Part shown: piece after piece, positions 30,894-64,000 of the stretch
How the letters are laid out: every line of letters begins with the position of its first letter
How positions within the stretch are numbered: position 1 is the first letter of the stretch
DNA from: Chondrilla cf. caribensis
Lineage: Eukaryota; Porifera; Demospongiae; Chondrillida; Chondrillidae
Direction of reading: 5' to 3'
Length of the DNA: 64,000 nt
Assembly (NCBI GenBank): GCA_964020155.1
Contig: OZ026553.1
Location: forward strand, 2,078,479 to 2,142,478
Program-made: the position numbers and the translations under genes
Notes under the pieces: generated by a model
The model's database searches: none
What the model saw: the letters and a program-made list of their open reading frames with translations, nothing else
Told to the model about the DNA's origin: nothing

Positions 30894-33737
30894 ATGGCTA
30901 CAAACATTAAGGTCTTTCTACAAGTAGTTCTTTTGTGCTATGTGGTGACTACCAGTATCGGGGGTAGCATTGACTTACAAAAGGGACTTGCCTCACTTCA
31001 GAAGGAAGTGGAGAATCTCAAACAGCAGTCTCAAGAAGAAATAAATTCTTTGGTGACTGAGCTGAATGAGCTGAGGCAGCAGTCGCAACAGGAAATCAAG
31101 TTACTTCACCAGAGATTAGAGCAACTTGAAGCCAAAGGTTAGTTGCACTGGGGTTCATTGCAAACGGCTTGTACAATGTCATTTCCTGGCTGTGACCAGA
31201 AAAAGTACAGTGTCATTCTAGCTGGTGCCTTACCGACAATCCCATTCGATTATAGTATCTCTGTATAAGTGATAAATGTCTGGGATAAAATATGTGTGTA
31301 CAAGCAAAAGGACCCTTAGCCATGCATTGTTGACACAGTAGTCATTTTGAATTAAACATAGTTATGTGGTTTTGATCTTGTTGGTCCTCGGTATAGGGGT
31401 CCAATGACCAATAATGGAAGTGAGACTGTTATCAGTAAGAAAGTTTTGCGGAGTGACCTTGCGTAGCCAGCCCCTTTTCCTGATGGATTCCTCATTGGTA
31501 TCCACTGTCAGTGGATAGTGAATCGATGGTTAATTGATTAATCACTATTTGTAATTAAGTGGGCATAACTTAATCACACTTATTAGACTGAGTGTATAGT
31601 CATCCAATAGATGTGATGTGGAGACTTTAGAGTCCTTTTCACATTTCAGGTACTGTTGAAGTACAAAATTGAAGCCATGGAATGAAGGTTATGACATGGT
31701 TCTGCTTCACTAACTTAATTTCTTCCTGGAATTAATCAATTTGCTTGCACTATTAAAGATGATCAGATATACGAAATGAAAATCAATTGATTTATTGATT
31801 AATCATCACAGCACTACTATAAACCAAAAGTATGCTGCTGTTACAATAGTGGTGTGTGCGTGCATACATGTGCATGTGCATAATGTGTATGTGTGTGTAC
31901 ATGCATGTGTACATACAGTGTGGATACATGCATATCCATTACAAGTAGGAGGCAAAAGGCACCCTTTCTTCCTAGGATGTCATGTTGGTGAACATCATCA
32001 GGGCTATATAGAGTAGTTCAAAATAATTATTATGCACTCCACAAAATCAATGTACACAGCAGTGTTATGTTTATTGTGTGTGTGGACAGATATATTATAG
32101 TTGATATATAAGACACACATTTAAGTATTATTATTAAGATGTCTATCAACAAGTTAGTTTAAATGTACACAAAAATATGCCATAATTGTTGCTATGGTGT
32201 GTATGAAGGGAGTACACATAAGAGATGGTTACATGTATTATAATTATAACAATTTGCTACCTTTTGCCATTTCATTATCACTTTATGCAATTATAGCACA
32301 ATATATATAATTGTACATACTGCATGAATGTAACAAAATAATTTTTCTATATTATACGAATTGCTCAAATACTCCTTGAACTTCCTGAAACTATAAATAG
32401 AATAAAGTGGCACTTTAAATAGTCTATGCCTAACAGTTCCCCACGTGAAATAAGAATACCTGATACCCAATACCTGATACCCAATACCTGATGCCTGATA
32501 CCTGATACCCAATACCTGATACCCAATACCTGATGCCTGATACCTAGAACTACTAAATCTGTATTATCAGAAATATTTTAGGCACCACTAACTCATTTCC
32601 CTCATTTTTCAATAATTTCCTCATAATTAGTTCTCACTAAAAAACTATATAAAATAAAATAATCTATATTTGTCTTTAACAGAATTGGACAAACCTCCGC
32701 AAAGAATGCGACGTGGAGCAGACAGTGTTTCTCCAACACCTGAAACTTGCATTTGTCCACCTGGGCAACCTGGTAAAACTGGTCCAGCTGGACCAAAAGG
32801 TGAAAAGGGACAGCGTGGAAATCGAGGCAAAATAGGAGCAATGGGGTTGAATGGAACAGATGGTGAGAAGGGTGAACAGGGAGATACAGGACTTCAAGGA
32901 ATGGCTGGACAGAAAGGTGAACCAGGACTAAAGGGATTGCAAGGAATGCCAGGACTCAATGGAACCAAAGGAGAAAAAGGTCAACAAGGAGATCAAGGAG
33001 TTAATGGAACAAAAGGTGAACGTGGAGATAAAGGACAACCAGGAAATGATGGACAGAAAGGTGAACCAGGACAAAAGGGATTGCAAGGACTACCAGGACT
33101 CAATGGAACCAAAGGAGAAAAAGGTCAACAAGGAGATCAAGGAGTTAATGGAACAAAAGGTGAACGTGGAGATAAAGGACAACCAGGAAATGGTGGGCAG
33201 AAAGGTGAACCAGGACTTAAAGGAGAACCGGGGCTCAATGGAACCAAGGGAGAAAAGGGTGAACAAGGAGATCAAGGAGTTAATGGGACAAAAGGTAAAT
33301 GTGGAAAAAAAGGACAACCAGGGAATGATGGACAGAAAGGCGAACCAGGACTGACAGGACAACCGGGGCTCAATGGAACCAAGGGAGAAAAGGGTGAACA
33401 AGGGGATCAAGGTGTTAATGGAACAAGAGGTGAACGTGGGGAAAAAGGACAACCAGGAAATAATGGACAAAAAGGTGAACCAGGACTAAAGGGATTGCAA
33501 GGAGAAATAGGACATCAAGGACCACAAGGACTACCAGGACCAAAAGGAGACATAGCACCATCAGGACCAGCAGGACCAAAAGGAGACATAGGACCACAAG
33601 GACCACAAGGACCAAAAGGGGAAATAGGACATCAAGGACCACAAGGACTAAAAGGGGAAATAGGACATCAAGGACTACAAGGACCACAAGGAACGAAAGG
33701 AGACATAGGACCCCAAGGACCCCCTGGATCTGAATGA
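30894..33737 (+). CDS. Short coiled-coil collagen 3 (two exons)
   Basis: Exons 30894-31137 and 32683-33737 give 432 codons. The architecture is that of its paralogues: signal peptide, coiled coil, RMRR site, a CxC pair (CICPPG) and a Gly-X-Y domain with nine N-G-T sequons. This is the most divergent member. The segment GQPGNNGQKG keeps the Gly-X-Y phase where the other three carry a two-residue deletion, the GGIR interruption is absent, and the C-terminal part is longer in GHQGPQG triplets. One Cys occurs inside the helix (GKCGKKG), which could cross-link chains. One Gly-to-Ala replacement is seen (GDIAPSG). Confidence 0.88.
31138..32682 (+). other. Intron of collagen 3
   Basis: It lacks about 690 bp compared with collagen 2 through a join within TTGAAGCA/TTGAAGTA, and it has lost the poly(G) run. 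Near its 3' end it carries a CCTGATACC minisatellite (32456-32545) absent from the other three introns. Confidence 0.65.
32456..32545 (+). repeat. CCTGATACCCAATA minisatellite
   Basis: About 90 bp of alternating CCTGATACCCAATA and CCTGATG units, found only in the collagen 3 intron. Confidence 0.9.
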
Positions 33738-34802
33738 CCACAATGACCACTTGAATTAGTAGATAATCTGTAGCTACAAATCACCATTCAATGTGGTCGA
33801 TCAAAAACCAAATTAAACATGAATCTCTTATCAAGTTCAATCAATTAAACCCTTTCTACTTTTTGAATTACTAAAAGTCTGATATTGCATGCAAAGAGTA
33901 ATATACTGTGCCAGCCAAAAGAAACGGAACGATTGTCACCTGGTGCAAAAATGGTGTCTTTCTGGAAGGATAAAATTTGCTTAAAATTGCTACTTTGAAC
34001 GCTTGTCTTTATTTCGTCTATGGTTAGTTGAATATAGTACTGGTCAGACAAACATAGAGATAAGATTTCCGCATTTGAAGTGCTATACCTATCGATGTAT
34101 TATTTGTTACAAGTGTTACACGTGTTCCCATCTTCAGAATATCCACAGTGGATACACTTACCAAAACACTTTCACATATACCTCTACATATGTCCTTTAA
34201 AATCTGCTAGTAGCAAAGCGAAACGTCGAGAATTGAAGAAACCCGAGCTTGTAATCTAACCTCCTTTGACAAATCAATTTTCGGACGAATTTATATTGCC
34301 AGTAGAAATTTATATGGGCTGAATGGCGCAAGTGGGCCTATATAAATTCCTACTGGCAATATAAATTCGTTCGATTCGTTCGATTGTCAAAGAGGGTTAG
34401 ATTATAAGCTCGGGTTTCTTCAATTCTCGACGTTTCGCGTTCCTACTAGCAGATTTTAGAGGACATATGTAGAGATACACGGGAAAGTATTTTGGTGGAT
34501 TTTCCTTTATCTTCCACTCGACTAGAAGACTTTGTCCGAAAATTGATTGGATCGTCCGAAAATTGATTGTTTCGGACAAGTCGTTTAACTGTTCGTATCG
34601 CAAAGATGCGCGAAGGTATAAACTTCATAGTACGTACCATGTGCTATCTTACGGAGACCTAAATAGTGCTTTTTGTTTGAAGTCGATAGCTTCAGTACTT
34701 TCCGAGATCCGAGTGTCCGAAAATTGATTTGTCTGATTATTGATTGTTTACTCTACATGCCTGGGTAGCATTAGACTATTGCGCAATATTAAATTTGTCA
34801 AA
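33738..34802 (+). other. Intergenic region between collagen 3 and importin copy 2
   Basis: The first about 160 bp match the 3' flanks of the other collagens. From about 33905 the sequence is unique in the window and contains a large palindrome (34159-34495). Several CGAAAATTGATT motifs lie at 34545-34730, just before exon 1, so promoter elements of importin copy 2 may lie here. That is inference. Confidence 0.5.
34159..34495. repeat. Large near-perfect palindrome (arms about 160 bp)
   Basis: The left arm 34159-34320 pairs with the right arm 34334-34495. Examples are GAAACGTCGAGAATTGAAGA on the left against its inverse on the right, and GGCAATATAAATTCG near the centre. The loop is about 13 bp. 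One arm carries a short extra segment. It may be a fold-back transposon or a cruciform-forming regulatory region. Confidence 0.75.
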
Positions 34803-56947
<22,145 letters not shown>

Positions 56948-57458
56948 CAGATCTTCTCTGGAGCATCTCATACAAACCACATCCATGCAGCATTTCCATG
57001 TATTGTTTGATAGTTATAATATTCCTGTAGCAATTATTGTATTATAGCCCTTTAGTTGGTGGGAAAGCTATAACATACTATAATGTTGAAAAATATGGAG
57101 TTTAAGCCTATTTTTGAATTTGTTTTTGAACTGTAATCATTATATGCTTCTGTGATCAATGCCACAATAGTTTTCTCACTGTCTCACTTCTCTTGAAGCC
57201 TAGGCCTGAAAGATAGAGTCTAAACCAGGTTTGACACTACATTGTAAAAATTGTTTTTTCCTGGTGTACAATGGGATCACACTGTTGCTTATCAGACCTG
57301 TCCGGTTGTTATGTATGTAACACTGCATCATTTTGACTTGTCTGTTTGGAGGACGTACAATCTTAAGCTTCTTATATTTACGTATAATATCCATGGTGTA
57401 TGTATTCATAGACTACACCATACGCATAGCATTATTGCGCAATATTAATTTTGTCAAA

Positions 57459-58767
57459 ATGGCCGAGTCGATTGATAAAGTTTCTGGTCCTAATATTAAC
57501 TAATAAAAGGTTGAAAGACTACAAGTCGTCGAAAGAACCAGAAGAGGTGAAGAATACCAGAAAGCTTTTAGTAGGAATCAATTTAAGGCGGAACCAAAGA
57601 GAGATATATAGTAGTATATATAATAGCTAGCTATTAAAATCACTAAATTATTATATTTGCTATTATGTATCTTATAATTCTGTATATTATATAGAGTACT
57701 GATAGTAGTGAGATCTTTATCATAGACTCCCCGTAGCTGTACATGATTTCGATCATGTTAAGCTATTTGTACGGCCTTCACAGTACACACACTCTTGACA
57801 GTCTTGTTCACAAAATTGTTTTGGTTTTGATAATTTAACATTTCTAGGATGTATTACTCCACTCTGTGATCCTATGGAAGATAGAGTCATTAGTTTATCT
57901 GAACCTATAATTGCCATTCTCCAAGCATTGCAGTCGCTGATTGCAGATTCTTGTGATGCTGAATATCATATGTCATTAGTGGAAGAATGTGGAGGTCAGT
58001 TGATGCAATTTACGTGCATGGTCACACTATTAAATTCCATTTGAGAATATAGTATTAGTAGAATATAGTAGTACTGTTGGTACCATTTTATTCCTAGCTA
58101 ACAGTGCCTTCAGCTTAGTACATTCAAGACATTGTACTCCAAACTAAAAGCTCTACCCAAACTGGTTATTGCCTTCAGTGAACTGTTAATCCTGACGTAC
58201 TAGTCATAAAAAATGTCTGTGCTATTTGCACACTACCCTTTGCTATCGTACACTTGTAATTGTTATCAAAAATCATCAATTGAATATTGCCTATAGCAAC
58301 TCATTGATAGTTATGATAGCAATCCTGCTTGAAGCTAATATGCAAATATTTTATTGTACACAGAAATATACCACATAATTAGCTGTAGTACCTAAAAGTA
58401 CTGCAATACCATTTCAATCCTCACTACCTTACCTTTAGCATAATATAGACGCTGCTCTTAACACATAATTATCTACGTGAGAGTTAGTTCCAGCAATTCT
58501 ATCATTTTAATTGATGAACTGCTTTTAACTGTTGACATTACAATGCAACTGTTTAACTAACAATGAACAATTGAGAACCTCTTGTTTGTATATCTGGGAA
58601 TTTGGAATGAGATTTTAAATTTTAATAGGCTAAGCATGCAAAATCAATTGTATCTGTATATTCCATAAATATTAGTTTTGGATGAAACTAAAAAAGCCAA
58701 GGATGATGATCGGGATCATGTTGCTGAATTGTCTTGCTTCAGTTTTCACCTCTCACCAGAAGATTAG
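57459..58767 (+). pseudogene. Importin-alpha-like remnant D (exons 1', 10', 11')
   Basis: Exon 1' (57459 on) starts MAESIDKVSG and hits TAA after 14 codons. Exon 10' (57848-57994) is open with AG/GT borders (PLCDPMEDRV core). Exon 11' (58676-58767) is open, reads LDETKKAKDDDRDHVAEL and ends at TAG. It has the same three-exon layout as remnant A but without the transposon insertion. Exons 10' and 11' join in frame, so only exon 1' and the missing ARM exons prove it defective. Confidence 0.6.
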
Positions 58768-59700
58768 AATAGAATTAGTGACATCTTCTCTTGAGTGCCC
58801 AATGCAAGCCACATCCAGTAGTGTTTGATAGCTATAATATTCCTGTATATAAGCAATAATTATGGTATAATTTATAATTATATACTTTCTTTAAAGAGGA
58901 AAAGTTGTCCATTTGAAGCAGTTGAGTTGGTGAGTCCTCCTCCTGTGCAAATGGCCAATAACAGTATTCAGAAATACTAACAACTGCATCTTAGACAACT
59001 TGAAGACCTTCAATGAACACACTGTCAGTAAGAAGTCAGGCTAATAGAGGCAAGGTTAATTGTATTTGCTCCTTGTAATTTGTTCATTTTCACGCGTTAG
59101 CATAATATAATTATTATATAGTTAGTCAGAGTTCTGCCTTACCACTTGCGAGGGGCAAGCAGAAGCGAGCCCCAATTTAGTATCGAAACAGAGACAGTCT
59201 TCCTGCTTGTGTGGGACTCGATGTAGCTTGTCTCAAATGTGTCACAAAGGATGACTTAGAACTACAAGTCATAATTGGTTTGGCAGTTTGAGTACAGTGG
59301 TAGTAACAACGGTAGTAACACAAGTGGCATGATATGTACAAAGGTGAATACGCTGGGTGATGATCTTAATATATACAAAGATGGTATATAATACTAAGGA
59401 TGAAATGCTACAGACAAAATCCTTACAATTGCAAATACATGCACTGTCTATCACAACACATGCACATGCATACACAATGTCAATGCACATGCACAGGGCA
59501 TATTCATGGGTCTCAACACTGTTATATACACACATAACAAGGGGCCATAAGCAAAAGTCATAGATCATTGACCATCCCATTATAATGGGAGGCCACAGAA
59601 GTGAACCTTTCGCTTTTATATACATATGTGTGTTCATTTGTTTATGTGTGCGCTGTACATGTGTGTGTGTGTTGGTGTGTGTGTGAGTGCATTTGTGTGT

Positions 59701-59755
<55 letters not shown>

Positions 59756-60333
59756 TGTGTGTGTGCGTGCATGTGTTTGTATGTGCTTGTATGGATATGT
59801 ATATAATATTGTGTGTATGCATTTGCACACTGATGTGTGTAGGTGAATATGATTACATGTAATAGATTATGCAAAATGGCTTCACTTATAGGTTTCATTT
59901 AATTGAGTTATCATGTAGTCATATAAGGAGCTAGTATTTAATTAGTGTGTACATTTATGCTATGTACACTTGCATGATTCAGCACAAGACGACAATCACA
60001 ACAATATTACCATGCACCTGCTAAGTGTCAAATCAAGCTTAAACCAAGTATGCAATGCCATGTAAGTTTCAAGTGTACATGTACATTTGCATTTATCTAT
60101 GTACATGTGTGTGTGTGCGCATGTGTTAGCACAATGCTAACTAAGATTACAGGTTTCAAGCCTGACATACATAACATGCAAACATACAACACAGGCAGAT
60201 TTAAGTCTAGAACATAGATTGGATAATTATATATATGTACAGCAACCTTGTAAGGGAGAGTGCATATCAAAACTCAGCTGCAGTTCAACTAGAGGATGAT
60301 GAACCACTTTGGTTCATTCATGTGGTGACTAAA
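58768..60333 (+). other. Unit D spacer between importin remnant and collagen 4
   Basis: Homologous to 9261-10842. No gene is seen. It contains the (GT)n tract below. Confidence 0.55.
59660..59774 (+). repeat. (GT)n microsatellite, unit D
   Basis: About 115 bp with TTGG, GCATT and CT interruptions. Confidence 0.9.
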
Positions 60334-60600
60334 TTCTCTCTCTTGAGGAACATTGACTGAAGGGTCCACATTCAGAATCCTTGCTTGACACAGTATCCAA
60401 TTTAACCAAACACCCACACAGGGGAAAACTGACAATAACCAACACATTGGAGGCCTTATGACATATTCTCTCTCTTAAGGAACATTCATTTGATAGTAGG
60501 GCCCACATTTAGAATCCTTGCTTCACACGGTATCCAATTTAACCAAACACCCACACAAGGGAAAACTGACAATAACCAACACATTAGAAGCCTTATGACA
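60334..60600 (+). repeat. Upstream tandem repeat of collagen 4 (2 copies)
   Basis: Copies start near 60334 and 60463. The second carries a small insertion (TTCATTTGATAG) and has diverged more than in unit A. Confidence 0.7.
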
Positions 60601-60841
60601 TATCATGCGTGTGACCTTTCAAAGTTGCCTACTCCGGCTGAAAACAACCTCTACTATCAGTGGTCCTACTAGACTGTATTGTATACACAGGGAATCTGAC
60701 TTGTGCTTCATATGTGTACTTTGTCAATGAATGTCATTAAAAGTGGGTGTGTCCTTAAAGTGACTATTAAAATAGTTTGTTCTGCTGTGGTTACCATAAA
60801 CTAACACCAAGAAACTGAGTGTGTTGGCTAGAGCTACAGTT

Positions 60842-63800
60842 ATGGCTACGAACGTTAAGGTCTTTCTACAACTGGCTCTTTTGTGCTATGTGGTGACTAC
60901 CAGTATCGGGGGTAACATTGACTTCCAAAAGGCACTTGCCTCACTTCAGAAGGAAGTGGAGAATCTCAAACAGCAGTCTCAAGAAGAAATAACTTCTTTG
61001 GTGACTGAGCTGAATGAGCTGAGGCAGCAGTCCACACAGGAAATCAAGTTACTTCACCAGAGATTAGAGCAGCTTGAAGCCAAAGGTTAGTTGCACTGGG
61101 GTTCATTGCAAACTGCTTGTACAATGCCATATCCTGGCTGTGACCAGAAACAGTATAGTGTCATTCCAGCTGGTGCCTTACCCACAATACCATTCGATTA
61201 TGGCACCTCTGTATAAGTGATAAAGAAAGAATATGTGTGTGCAAGCTAAATGACCCTTAGCCATTGTTGACAAAGTAGTCATTTTGAAGTAAACAAAGTT
61301 ATGCGGTTTTGATCTTGTTGGTCCTCGGTATATGGGTCCAATGACCAAAAATGGAAGTGAGACTGTTATCAGTAAAAATCATTTGCGGAGTGACCTTGCG
61401 TAGCCAGCCCCTTTTTCAGATGGATTCCTAATTGGTATCCACTGTCAGTGGATAGTGAGTGGGTGGTTAATTGATTAATCACCATTCGTAATTAAGTGGG
61501 CATAACTGGAAAGCAATTACACTTATTAGACTGAGTGTATAGTCATCCAATAGATGTGATGTAGAGCCTGTAGAGTCCTTTTCACATTTCAGGTACTGTT
61601 GAAGCATAGTATGGTCAAGCGTGTTGTCATTTCCGGAATATTACATCAATCTCGGCATATCTTTTGTACATGACCCGAGGTCTATGACTCGAGTGTGGCA
61701 ATAGAAACATGTACAATAATAAATGGATTGGCAAGCCTATATCCTTCATGTGTAGTGAACATCATAAACGGAGAGTTCCTGAATCCTGTGGACTTTGAGC
61801 GGAACTAATTAATTGGCCATTGTTTTGTGAAGATAACGTGTGCAGAACTTATACCCTTCAACGGAAGGCTATAATCGACGATACCCCACCTGTTGTACTT
61901 GGAGAGTCTCTTTGAAATGTATTAATTCGTATAGGATATTACTAGGTATACATCTAAAGCTTTGTGAAGGTTTGTAAACGTTCATTCACTGTGAAAATGT
62001 GTGCAGAAAATTTAGACGGATGTTTTATTTGTGAGAGCCATTATTTTACCTTATGCTCAAAGCTTTGCGCCGAAAATTATTTGAACAATGGCACATAGAA
62101 ATCTCTTTTAATGTATTTGAATGCACATACAATGTGCCTTTGGAGTTGGAAAAAGGAAAGAAAGGAAAATGTCGCCCACGCACATACAACACGCTTGACC
62201 CCTTGCAGTTTCGTGTTTATACTATAACATACACATAATAATGCATATAAATTTAACAGTTGCCAGTCCAGATATCTAGGGTCTATGGTTGAACTACAAA
62301 ATTGAAGCCATGGAATGAAGGTTATGGGTAATAAGGTTCTGCTTCACTAGCTTAATTTCTTCTTGCAATTAATCAATTTGCTTGCAATATTAAAGATGAT
62401 CAAATTCGAAATGCAAAATCAATGGATTAATTGATTAATCATCACAGCACTACTCTAAACCAAAAGTATGCTGCTGTTACAATAGTGTGTGCATGCATAC
62501 ATGTGTGTGTATGATGTATATGTGTGTGAGTACATGCATGTGTACATACAGTGTGGGCGCATGCATATATCCATTGCAAGTATGAGGCAAAAATGCACCC
62601 TTTCTTCCTAAGATGTCATGTGGGTGAACATCAGATTACATTATTGATGGTTTGGGCTAGAGTAGTTCAAATTATGCACTCCATAAAACCAATGTACACA
62701 CCAGTGGTATGTTTTGTGTGTGTGGGGGGGGGGGGGGGGGGGGGGCAGATAGTTGATATGCATGTTACATTTCAGTATATTATTGAGATGTATATCAACA
62801 AGTTAGTGTACACAATAATTATACCATAATTTTATAATATATAATTTGCTACCTTTTGCCATTTCATTATCACTTCATACAATTATAGCACAATTATCAA
62901 TGTGTACATACTGCATGAATGTAATAAACTAATTTTTATTACATTATTATACAAATTGTTATACTCTTTGAACTTCTGATATAGTGGCACTTTAAAAAGT
63001 CTATGCCTAACAGTTCTACATATCTCTGGTTTTTCAAAACATTCCTTATAATTAATTCTCACATAACTATGAGAAATAATCTACTTGTCTTTAATAGAAT
63101 TGGACAAACCTCTACAAAGAATGCGACGTGGAGGAGACAATGTTTCCCAAACTCCTGAATCTTGCATCTGTCCACCTGGACCACCTGGTCCAGCTGGACC
63201 AAAAGGTGCAAAGGGACAGCGTGGAGATCAAGGCATAATAGGAGCAATGGGGTTGAATGGAACAAAGGGTGAGAAGGGTGAACAGGGAGATACAGGACCT
63301 CAAGGAGTGGTTGGACAAAAAGGTGAACCGGGACAAACGGGATTGCAAGGACTGCCAGGACTCAATGGAACCAAGGGAGAAAGAGGTCAACAAGGAGATC
63401 AAGGAATTAATGGAAGGAAAGGTGAACGTGGCCAGAAAGGTGAACCAGGACTAAAGGGATTGCAAGGACTGCCAGGACTCAATGGAACCAAGGGAGAAAG
63501 AGGTCAACAAGGAGATCAAGGAGTTAATGGTACGAAAGGTAAACGTGGAAAAAAAGGACAACCAGGGAATGATGGACAACCGGGGCTCAATGGAATGAAG
63601 GGAGAAAAGGGTGAACAAGGAGATCAAGGAGTTAATGGAACAAGAGGTGAACGTGGAGAAAAAGGACAGAATGGTGGACAGAAAGGTGAACCAGGACTAA
63701 AGGGATTGCAAGGAGACAAAGGACCACAAGGACCAAAAGGAGACATAGGACCCCAAGGACCACAAGGACCACAAGGAGCCATTGGACCAATAGGAGGCAT

Positions 63801-63900
63801 AAGACCTCAAGGACCACCAGGACCACCTGGACCAAAAGGAGACATAGGACCCCAAGGACCACCAGGACCAAAAGGAGACAAAGGACTCCAAGGACCATAA
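60842..63900 (+). CDS. Short coiled-coil collagen 4 (two exons)
   Basis: Exons 60842-61085 and 63098-63900 give 348 codons, the shortest paralogue. It has the same signal peptide, coiled coil, RMRR site and CxC pair as the others. The Gly-X-Y domain has lost several of the roughly 48-residue cassettes and keeps five N-G-T sequons; one site reads N-G-R and one N-G-M. The GQNGGQKG and GGIRPQG interruptions are present. It ends in GLQGP followed by TAA. A TATA-like CTATTAAAATAG lies about 70 bp before the ATG. Confidence 0.88.
61086..63097 (+). other. Intron of collagen 4
   Basis: Collinear with the intron of collagen 2, including the 560-bp block with the short Cys-rich frame (ATG near 61997) and a 22-G run at 62724-62745. 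Confidence 0.65.
62724..62745 (+). repeat. Poly(G) run in collagen 4 intron
   Basis: Twenty-two consecutive G residues, the longest of the three homologous runs. Confidence 0.9.
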
Positions 63901-64000
63901 TGACCACTGAATTAGTTAGATAATCTGTATAAATCACCATTCAAGTGAGGTCAATCAATAACCAAATTAAACATGAATCTCTTATTAATAATAATAAGTT
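63901..64000 (+). other. 3' flank of collagen 4 (window edge)
   Basis: Matches the 3' flanks of collagens 1-3 (AACCAAATTAAACATGAATC). The window ends inside this conserved flank. Confidence 0.6.

Noticed and set aside
32456..32545. CCTGATACC array as a CRISPR-like array
   Set aside because: No unique spacers; it is a simple minisatellite in a eukaryotic intron.
34397..34640. Minus-strand frames within the palindrome region
   Set aside because: Caused by the palindrome arms; no recognisable protein features.
60769..60780. CTATTAAAATAG as the TATA box of the collagen genes
   Set aside because: Present before collagens 2-4 but altered in collagen 1, and no transcript start is known; mentioned but not annotated as a promoter.

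Overview
The window looks like nuclear DNA of an early-branching animal, most likely a demosponge (an Amphimedon-type genome is my guess from the AT-rich sequence, the small-intron genes and the coiled-coil collagen genes; this is inference, no search was run). It holds two kinds of host gene, both repeated in tandem and all on the + strand, plus a cluster of transposons.

Host genes. (1) Two copies of a strongly diverged importin-alpha (karyopherin-alpha)-like gene: copy 1 (exons 3-11, 267-5400, its 5' end lies outside the window) and copy 2 (complete, exon 1 at 34803 and exons 2-11 at 50620-56947). All nine shared exons have identical lengths in the two copies, and the eleven exons of copy 2 splice into one uninterrupted 569-codon frame. 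(2) Four short collagen genes (11368-13775, 20600-23962, 30894-33737, 60842-63900). Each has a signal peptide and coiled coil in exon 1, then an intron, then an RMRR (furin-type) site, a CxC pair and a Gly-X-Y domain rich in N-G-T glycosylation sequons.

Layout. 1-5400 importin copy 1; 5862-13800 unit A (importin remnant exons 1', 10', 11' plus collagen 1); 14000-23962 unit B (exon 10' and 11' remnants plus collagen 2); 24000-33737 unit C (same, collagen 3); 34803-56947 importin copy 2; 57459-64000 unit D (exons 1', 10', 11' plus collagen 4). The parallel order suggests an ancestral importin-collagen module that was duplicated several times and lost the importin body in some units. (GT)n tracts sit at corresponding places in the paralogues and differ greatly in length.

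Transposons. Intron 1 of importin copy 2 is about 15.7 kb and carries three elements side by side: a LINE-type retrotransposon on the - strand (34955-40736, ORF1 open, ORF2 broken), a 5.5-kb pogo/Tc1-mariner-like element (40910-46431) with TA target duplication and about 556-bp terminal inverted repeats, and a 2.8-kb pogo-like element (46466-49254) with TA target duplication. The first pogo element encodes a DDE transposase followed, through introns that are all phase 1, by a Ulp1-type cysteine protease and a PHD finger. The second encodes a transposase with its own C-terminal PHD finger. These are the most unusual system in the window. A 1.77-kb TTAA-flanked non-autonomous element (6965-8736) with a smaller element nested in it lies in unit A, and its empty site is visible in units B and C.
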